Source: Maylandia zebra (Eukaryota; Chordata; Actinopteri; Cichliformes; Cichlidae). From it: a stretch of DNA of 64,000 bases. A model generated the notes under the pieces. That model made no database searches. It saw only the letters and a list, made by a program, of their open reading frames with translations, and had not been told where the DNA came from. Positions 13,781 to 21,000 of this stretch are shown here, one piece after another; the first letter of the stretch is position 1; every line of letters begins with the position of its first letter. A program made the position numbers and the translations under genes. Location: the NCBI RefSeq assembly GCF_041146795.1, contig NC_135175.1, forward strand, positions 33,108,136-33,172,135, in the 5' to 3' direction.

Positions 13781-13847
<67 letters not shown>

Positions 13848-16561
13848 AGAGAGAGAGAGATTTATAGATTTCAAATATCAGGTTTTTAGAGATCTATTTG
13901 GGCCTCACATGGCTGGTTAACTAAACTGAGTGTGACAACCCTGGTTTAAAGATGTGTGTTTTTTCCAATGCATTTTCCATATAAACATTGATTCTCTGCT
14001 GGCATGGAAAACTTGTCTGTGTGGCAGGAAGTTCACCCTAAAACTTCCAGGAAATGTCAGACAGGTTCAGAGACTCAGTGACGACGACGTCCTCGCTCTC
14101 TGTAAATGTCTCCAACATAACAAGTGTGTTACAGGTGAGCTGGTGGATTCACGTCAACTGATTCAGACAAGGTGTGTTTAACTGTCTTTAACTACGTGTG
14201 TGTGTGTGTGAGTGACCAGGTCTTGATCTGAGGTACAACAACATAACAAATGAAGGAGTTGAACACCTTGCTAAGCTCCTGCAAGTAGGTAACAAAATGC
14301 AATGGGTGGATCATTTTCTGTAAGTAAAATGTTTCATGTTTGATGTATTTCGTGTTTGTTTTCTCTGAGCAGGAGGAGAAATCATCTCTGAGTTGTTTGG
14401 ATTTAATGTTTAATGACATCCAGGCCAATGGAGCTCAAGTCCTCGCCAGCAGCCTGCAGGTTTAACACTTAATATGTTCTCATATAAACTTTATTCTTAC
14501 TCTTCCTTTAGGAATTAGGTGCTTAACCCCCCACCCCCACGCCCCATGAACTAAAATGAGCTCGATCCTGGCCAGACTCCTCTTCACTCATGAGATCCTT
14601 TTAGATTTTAGCAGAATTCATTTACAGTTGGATTTTCATTCCTTTTAATGTGGCTCCAACGTTTCTAATGTGGAAGCCACGTCCCCGCCTGTCGTTCTCT
14701 CTGCAGGGTAACAGCACCCTGCTCTCTCTCAGGCTGTCAGGTAACAAGATCGGGAGAGGAGGAGGTTTGGAACTGGCCAGCATGCTGCAGGAGAACTGCG
14801 CGCTGCAGGAGCTGGAAGTGGCCGACTGCGACCTGGTAGATGGGCTTCAGTTTTTAAAAAGGTTTGGTGCTGACATCATTCTGTTTCTGAGAGTTTTCTC
14901 GATCCCTACAGGACACCAGCAGTATTATAGCGCTCATCATCATGCTGAAGAAAAACAAGGCTCTTTGCTCTGTCGATATCAGCCGCCCGCTGCTCTTCAG
15001 CCATCAGGTGCAAACACACACCAGGTATAAAACTCAATGGGAGGCAGACTGATCTGAGCCAGCTCTTTGTGTCTCAGGAGGAGTGGGCAGTGCACTGCTC
15101 TAAGATGCTGGCAGTGAATAGCAGCCTGATGGAGCTCCACCTGGGGAGGATGGGGATGACCGACACTGGGATAGAGCAGCTCACTGAAGGCCTGGGGCGG
15201 AACAACAGCCTGCGCTACCTGGACCTGTGCAGGTAGGAAACGAGTCGAGCAGCCAGCAGAGGGCACATTTCCTCCTCTTCATACCATACATTTGTCTTTC
15301 TTGGATTTCTGTAGCAACCGTGTGACCCGTGACGGTGCGTTTCATCTCGCCATGATGCTGAAGCAGAACAGGGCCCTGGAGATTTTAGATCTGTCATCCA
15401 ATCAGATTGGAGATGGTGGAGCTGGGTACCTGAGCAAAGCCATCACCTGTCCGCGCAGCACCCTCAAAGAGTGAGTCCTGCATCAACCCCAGAATCAACC
15501 ACACTCTTTTGGTAAAGAGGTTGCCCAGTTTTGATACACATGGAGGTTTGCAGCAGAGACAGAATCATGTTTTCTGCTTATTTTAATGACATTTTAATGA
15601 CTTTAGAAACCAGAAGCCTGATTGTTTGTTTTTTACATTGAGACAAAGTTTACACAGAAGGACTATATAGGGTCTTTTTTAAAGTGACTTTCAGGGATTT
15701 AGGATCTCTGAAGAAAAACTATCAATTTTTATTACTTAGAGATTTTTCAACATCTAACAAGGACAGACGAGGACAAAGTTAAATTGACCTGATTTTTGCA
15801 TAACTTTAAGAATTTGAATGTGAAGAGAAGAAAAGATCCATGAACGTAATGATTCAAAGGGTTCAAATATCTTTGAATGTTTGTGTTTCAATATATTTTT
15901 CGGACTGAGGAAAACAGAAAAAAGGTTAAGTATTCTGAAGAGCGTAAGATTATGAAAAAACTAGAGATATGAAATATCCAGATTTTAGAGGCCCAGAGAG
16001 GTGAAGAGCAAAGCAGCAAACAGAGAAAGCTTTGTAAAGTAAACAGTTTTAGCTTCATCCTTTTTTAATCCTTTAATCTTGACCTGTTGTCACCAACCTG
16101 CGCTCTGTGCAAGGCTGTCTGTGTGCAGAAACAACATCACATCAGAGGGTTTGCTGTTGTTGGCTCAGGCTGTGAAATCCAGCTCGACTCTGACTCACAT
16201 GTACATCTGGGGAAACCACCTGGAGGACCCCGTATGCCAGGTACAGCCCTCAGATGTCTGTTTCATCTTCTCCTCTAACATCCCATCACCCCTCTGACAG
16301 ATAGACGCTCCCTCCCTGCTTCAGGCCTTCAAGGAGCTGATATCCAGCGGCCGGCTGCATCCAGAACAGACAGATGTAAGCCCCTATGAGGTGGATGGTC
16401 ACGTGTTCCTCGCTGAGGTCTTCCAGAGTTTGAGGAAACCAGTTTACAACATCGACTGTAATGGTACAGATGTGCCTACAAAGACTGCTGCAAGCCCTGA
16501 TTCCACCGCACATCATGGACAACTAAAAGATTATTTAAACTGCAAAGATTTAAGTTTATGA
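10528..16561 (+). CDS. lrrc34: Leucine-rich repeat-containing protein 34, 10 coding exons
   Basis: Exons 10528-10634, 14028-14134, 14220-14284, 14373-14459, 14707-14835, 14912-15007, 15078-15232, 15315-15470, 16114-16240 and 16301-16561 join in frame to 429 aa, with GT-AG sites throughout. Most middle exons encode ribonuclease-inhibitor-type LRRs, for example LDLRYNNITNEGVEHLAKLL, LRLSGNKIGRGGGLELASML and LDLSSNQIGDGGAGYLSKAI. The last exon has the LRRC34-like segment YEVDGHVFLAEVFQSLRK. The length is close to that of mammalian LRRC34, and the gene sits beside mynn as in mammals. The first intron (3.4 kb) is mostly mobile elements. LRR proteins of this type act through protein binding. LRRC34 has been linked to nucleolar and pluripotent or ciliated cells, so a catalytic role is not expected. 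Confidence 0.9.
10908..10973. repeat. (AT)n microsatellite, left of the hAT-like element
   Basis: More than 30 uninterrupted AT dinucleotides in lrrc34 intron 1. It directly abuts the left end of the hAT-like element at 10974. Confidence 0.9.
10974..11906. mobile_element. Non-autonomous hAT-like DNA transposon
   Basis: It starts CAGTGTTG and ends CAACACTG, a perfect 8-base terminal inverted repeat. Further inside both ends are rich in GTTAC and GAATAC motifs on opposite strands. The CAGTGTTG end with GTTACT-rich subtermini is a familiar class of fish hAT elements. It carries no transposase; its open frames (up to 156 codons) look random. Both flanks are TA-rich, so an 8-base target duplication cannot be resolved. 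Confidence 0.7.
11907..11946. repeat. TA/TATG simple repeat
   Basis: Alternating TATG and TA repeats between the hAT-like element and the 3' end of the R4-type retrotransposon. This is probably part of the TA-repeat target into which both elements inserted. Confidence 0.8.
11947..13767 (-). mobile_element. 5'-truncated R4/Dong (Rex6-like) non-LTR retrotransposon
   Basis: A minus-strand element whose 3' end lies at about 11947 and whose 5' end is cut at about 13767. It sits between TA microsatellites, and elements of this clade favour simple-repeat targets. The coding part is described separately. It occupies more than half of lrrc34 intron 1, in antisense orientation to the gene. It could be another REL-endonuclease lineage, since the clade call rests on motif layout only. 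Confidence 0.8.
11997..13766 (-). CDS. Reverse transcriptase with C-terminal restriction-like endonuclease (retrotransposon ORF, 5' partial)
   Basis: One open frame with no stops. From the first ATG (13695-13697) it reads 566 aa, and codons upstream (AWIDYKKAYDS) are clearly still reverse transcriptase, so the true start has been lost. Visible motifs are RT palm GIYQGDALSPLLF, the catalytic YMDD at residues 92-95 (numbered from that Met), a CCHC zinc knuckle C376-C379-H388-C393, and an endonuclease core PD at 460-461 with D476 (PDIVV...VIDVAVP). RT followed by CCHC and a restriction-like nuclease is the architecture of R2/R4-type elements. The ORF is intact to its stop, which suggests a recent insertion, but the N-terminal truncation should leave it unable to move itself. 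Confidence 0.88.
13748..13783. repeat. Perfect 16-bp inverted repeat at the truncated 5' end of the retrotransposon
   Basis: GTCTGGTCTTGCAGTC, a 4-base loop TCAA, then the exact reverse complement. The left arm is retrotransposon coding sequence. The right arm repeats it inverted and is followed at once by the TA repeat. This looks like a fold-back made at the end of target-primed reverse transcription. Confidence 0.8.
13784..13860. repeat. (TA)n then (GA)n microsatellite
   Basis: About 30 TA repeats running into GAGAGAGA, at the 5' flank of the retrotransposon. Together with the TA run at 11907-11946 it is probably the split original target repeat. Confidence 0.85.
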
Positions 16562-17242
16562 AAGTATTTTGTTTGTTCATCACAAACACAATTAGTGGCA
16601 ATCATTTCTAATATTTTAAGACATTGACATGTGCCTCAGGGCACCCCACCCCAGACCCTGGAGATGTAACCCTTCTCTCTGGGGTGGAGGCAAGCAGACC
16701 GCCCCCTTATCTGCAGTAGCAGGGAGGCTCTGCATCCCAGATTCAATGTTTATTCTGTCAATTTATAGTTTAAAGTCACCGAGTGTCAGACGCTGGTCCC
16801 ACCTTTCATGGTGACATCACCAAAGACAGCCCCGCCTACCTCAGAGCCTCCCCTGTCATGTATTGATCGTGATGATTATGACACCAAGCGTAACGAAGAA
16901 TGTAAAAGTCTACGACCAGAATGTTTAAATACTTTCTAATTATTAATGAATATAATATTATTATATTAATAATATAATGAATATAATGAATATTATATTC
17001 ATTATTAATGAATATATTATATTTTTTTTTTTTTTTTCCAGTGCAGAGGAATGGCAACAAAAGGAAAGACTTCACTGAGTGAAAAAGGATGAAGATCCAA
17101 TGCAGCTGGTTTCAGGAGATAATGAAAAAGCCTGAACACCTTCTCTACAAAAACAGGGTGAGTTTAATGTTGTGATTGATTAAGTCTTTGAAGATTTGTG
17201 TGTTACTTTAATTATAAAGTACTTATATTTTAACTGAACTTA
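16562..17242. other. 3' flank of lrrc34, no gene seen
   Basis: It probably includes the lrrc34 3' UTR; I see no strong AATAAA close to the stop. An AT-rich palindromic patch built from TTATTAATGAATATAATA-type words lies at about 16935-17025 and ends in a T run. Nothing coding is supported. Confidence 0.5.
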
Positions 17243-17396
17243 CAGCTCCACCTTCAATACTGTCATCCCACACAAACTCACTCACAAGCTGTTAACACTC
17301 GGCCTGCACCCCACCCTCTGTGACTGGCTACATGACTTTTTGACTGGCAGGCCCCAGACCGTCAGGATCGGCAACAGGACTTCAGCCCGCATTAGG
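17243..17396 (+). mobile_element. LINE reverse-transcriptase fragment
   Basis: The + strand reads FNTVIPHKL then LCDWLHDFLTGRPQTVRIGN, a classic RT segment of fish L2/Rex1-type non-LTR retrotransposons. Only about 50 codons remain. The fragment stops exactly where the inverted lrrc34 exon copy begins, so the two probably share a rearrangement breakpoint. Confidence 0.75.
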
Positions 17397-17710
17397 AAAC
17401 AGACATCTGAGGGGTGTACCTGGCATACGGGCTCCTCCAGGTGATTTCCCCAGATGTACATGTGAGTCAGAGTCGAGCTGGATTTCTCAGCCTGAGCCAA
17501 CAACAGCAGACCCTCTGATGTGATGTTGTTTCCGCACACAGACAGCCTTGCACAGAGCGCAGGTTGGTGACAGCAGGTCAAGATTAAAGGATTAAAAAAG
17601 GATGAAGCTAAAACTGTTTACTTTACAAAGCTTTCTCTGTTTGCTGCTTTGCTCTTCACCTCTCTGGGTCTCTAAAATCTGGATATTTCATATCTGTAGT
17701 TTTTAGTAAT
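17396..17710 (-). pseudogene. Inverted duplicate of lrrc34 exon 9 with flanking introns
   Basis: The minus strand of this stretch matches the + strand of about 15950-16263 nearly base for base, including the 127-base LRR exon and both its splice sites. The copy keeps the frame (NNITSEGLLLLAQA then STLTHMYIWGNHLEEPVCQ). Changes relative to the exon include R to G before NN, V to E and D to E. It lies in the wrong orientation to be used by lrrc34, and the two copies form an inverted repeat about 1.1 kb apart. It is most likely a non-functional rearrangement product. Confidence 0.85.
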
Positions 17711-17896
17711 TATAATAATGTGGCTATATTTTCTTCTCTAGTGATGTAAACGTTACCAAACTGGATAAAATCTGCTCATTTTTGTTATCAGGGACCTAAA
17801 AATCCTTATTATAGGAGAAATTATTCCCACTTCCTGGTGCTTTGATTCTCTAAAGCAGTGGTGGGGACCTCCACAGACTTGCAGCTACAGCAAGTT

Positions 17897-17902
17897 TTTA
17901 TT
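17897..17902 (-). terminator. Candidate poly(A) signal for the 101-aa minus-strand gene
   Basis: AATAAA on the minus strand, about 165 bases after the TGA at 18066-18068. It is the first such signal after that stop codon and fits a terminal exon running from 18224 to roughly 17880. Confidence 0.4.
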
Positions 17903-18065
17903 TTTCGATAAATCACAGAGTGATGGAGCTGTAAAGGCAGGTTTCATCACAGCAGAGGATTTCATTTAATGTGCATTCTTTAGGTTTATATCTGCAACCA
18001 GAACTACTCAGACTGCATTGTGAGGCGGCTGTGCACGACCTGCATTTATGTTAAATTAAAGTACT

Positions 18066-21000
18066 TCATGCGAGCGTGATTTCCCTGTGCGGATATGAAT
18101 GAAACGCTGTACCGGTGTCCAGCACTGGGGGCCAGTTCCTGATGTCCATCGTGGCCATGGCCTCTTTGGAGCGCAGCAGCTTACAGATGACGGCGGTGGT
18201 CATCACACACGCCGAGTGACTCACCTGCACAATTAGAAAGAGAAAGACAGAAGAAGAAATTAAGCTCCCCTTTTTCCCCAGAGGAGATCAGAAGTCATTC
18301 AGAGCCATACGAGTCTGCAATTAGCTGGGAGCGAGAGCTTGAGCCCTGGAGGTCTGACTGAAAGAGAAACCGCATCGGTTTAACAGACAAATTAAGAGTC
18401 TCACCTCTGACCTCTTAACAGTGGGCAGGGTGGTGGAGATGTTCTGAGGGTGAGGCGGTCCTGTGTGGTCTGAGCTCTCCACTGCAAACCTCGGACAGGA
18501 ACAGAAACTGCAAGACAGACATAAACACTTCTTTTACACACACTTTGATGGCCTAACCTCTGTGTTTTTTACATTCATGTGTTTACGTGTGATGTACATG
18601 ACTATTGTGCATCTGGCTCAGTGTTTGATATTGTAAAGCAAAGTCAATAACAGCAAAAATTTAATATTTTACTTTTTATTTCTGTCGCCCTCCTGCATCA
18701 ATCCCAGAATCACCCACACCCTTTACCACATTTGCTTACTTTAGAGACTCCAGACACCAGGAAGTGGGAGAAATTTCTCTTATAATAAGATACGGTAATC
18801 TTTCTGACAATAGGTGAGATTGCTTTTAAATATGGAAACGGGGATAGTCACAAGAAGTTTGAGAGGCACAACTCAGACAGAAGAGCAGACAGAGAAAAGC
18901 CATGTGGATAGGAGCTACTCTCCCGAGCTAAGGTTAGCCACAGAGGGCATGGATGCAGACGAGCCCAGCCTCCTGAACATCCCGAAAGAGCTTCGTGACT
19001 TTAGGAAACACAACAACAAACAATATGCACATATTAGACGAGGGTTAAGAAGAGTTGATGCTAGAATGGAAGAAGCAGAGGGGCGATTCGACGAGACTGA
19101 GACGGTGCTACAGTTGTTTATTTTATTCATAAACTTCACTATTTCATTAATTATTTCATGGTTTCTTTGCATCTTCATCTGTAACCTTTTTTGCGCCACG
19201 GACCGGTTTATGCCCGACAATATTTTCACGGACCGGCCTTTAAGGTGTCACGGATAAATACAACAAAATAAAACTAGTACCGGTACCGAAAAAAAGAAGA
19301 TTTATTCATAACACACGTGAAAAGACCCAGGAAAACCGAGTTAACGACCAAAACGATAACAAAATAACGCTGAAAACCGATAAAAACCTTGAAAACCATA
19401 CATTTCACACCTGAGACTCTACTCTCGCGGCCCGGTACCAAACGACTCACGGACCGGTACTGGTCCGAGGCCCGGGGGTTGGGGACCGCTGATCTGTAGC
19501 ACTTACACATCGGTGTATGTTCCTTGTGTTTGCTTACATTAAAATACCAGCACTAATGACCAGAGCATACAAATGCAGCTTTTCATATTTGACAATATAT
19601 TTTGAAAGCACAAGACAAATCACAAACAGTTTTCAATGTAGGTTTGGTTTTTTATTTTGTTTTATTTTTCAGTTCTTGATTTGATGGTGATGTGATGCTA
19701 TATTACATGTTTTTAAGATTCAGCTGAATTTAATATTTGTAATATAGCATCGAATCACAACCGTCTCCTCAAGTTGCTTTATACTGTAAGATAGAGACCC
19801 TACAGTAGCAGCAAGAAAACCCCAAATATTAATAATCCCTTATGAGCAAGCACTTGGCGACAGTGGGGAGGAAAAACTACCTGTAACAGGCAGAAACCTC
19901 CGGCAGAACCAGGCTCAGAAGGGACGGCCATCTGCCTCGGCCGGTGGGGGGTGATGGTAACGATAATACGAGGAGACACGATGAAGAATATTTCTCAGTC
20001 TAATTAAAGTCGAATGAAATAGTTTTAAAATAAAATATACCTCAGATGTTAACTCTGAGGCCAGACTGCTTTAAGATTTTAAAAGAGGTATTTGAAAAAA
20101 ATCAAGATGACAATTTAGTCATCAGTACTGCCTTTAAAGCAGCAGCTGAACGGCTTCTTCAAAGCTTTTAACACTGCTGAAAAAACCTGGCAAGTTTGGA
20201 TTTCTTTGGAGGATTCACGAAGCCACCGAGATTCTTTCTTATGATCTTCCTAATAATGTTGTCAAAAGATGAATCTTCTGACAACATTACATCGAAGAGC
20301 TTGTCTGCAGATCCAAACTCCTTGATAAGACCTTCAGCTGTGGCCTTGACTAATTCAACCCTGTTAATTTTAAGAATTTCCAGGTTTTCTGTGCATCTCA
20401 CTTCAGAAAGTACCAAATCTATCAGATGGTTGATAGCCAAGTCTAATTTCTTTGGATCCAGAAGATTTCTGGTATTTTTGTGCAAATTTTGTGCGATTCT
20501 TGTGGCTAGAAGAGTACTAAATTGATTGGCAATGAGCTTAGCGTGAATTGACACTGATGTTTCTGACAGCTCTTCCTCTGGGTTTTCAGAGGTTGCTGGC
20601 TGACTTTGACCCTCTGTGGGGTCAGTGTCAGAGACTGATGCCTGATCACTGCTTGTATTTGAAACCAGGTCCGGGTCTTCTGCACTCACACAAACTGGCT
20701 GATTGGTGAGATCAGTAACTGGACTTGACTGTGATGTAAACAGTCTGTCGCTTGTTTCACCAGCATCTGCTCCAATCATAACTTCTTCCTTTGATGGGGT
20801 CAGCACTCTTACTATATCTTCCACGGCACCAGAAATTTTGTCATTTATAATAGTTTGGGTTAAAGTTTCATTCTCCAACCAGAAAAGAAGGTTTTGTAAG
20901 AACCTTTCCACTGAATCTTCTATGAGCACATAGGCCACATCAGGAGCAGAGGGTACATTACAGTTACCCTGTGAAGTCTTAGAGAAGTCAGACTCTGAGA

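Noticed and set aside
17243-17396. Possible host gene exon with an RT-like sequence
   Set aside because: The residues fit LINE reverse transcriptase directly and there are no plausible splice sites around it.
20196-20525. 109-codon + strand frame repeated in each unit
   Set aside because: Lies antisense inside the 733-codon ORF with no promoter; explained as a shadow.
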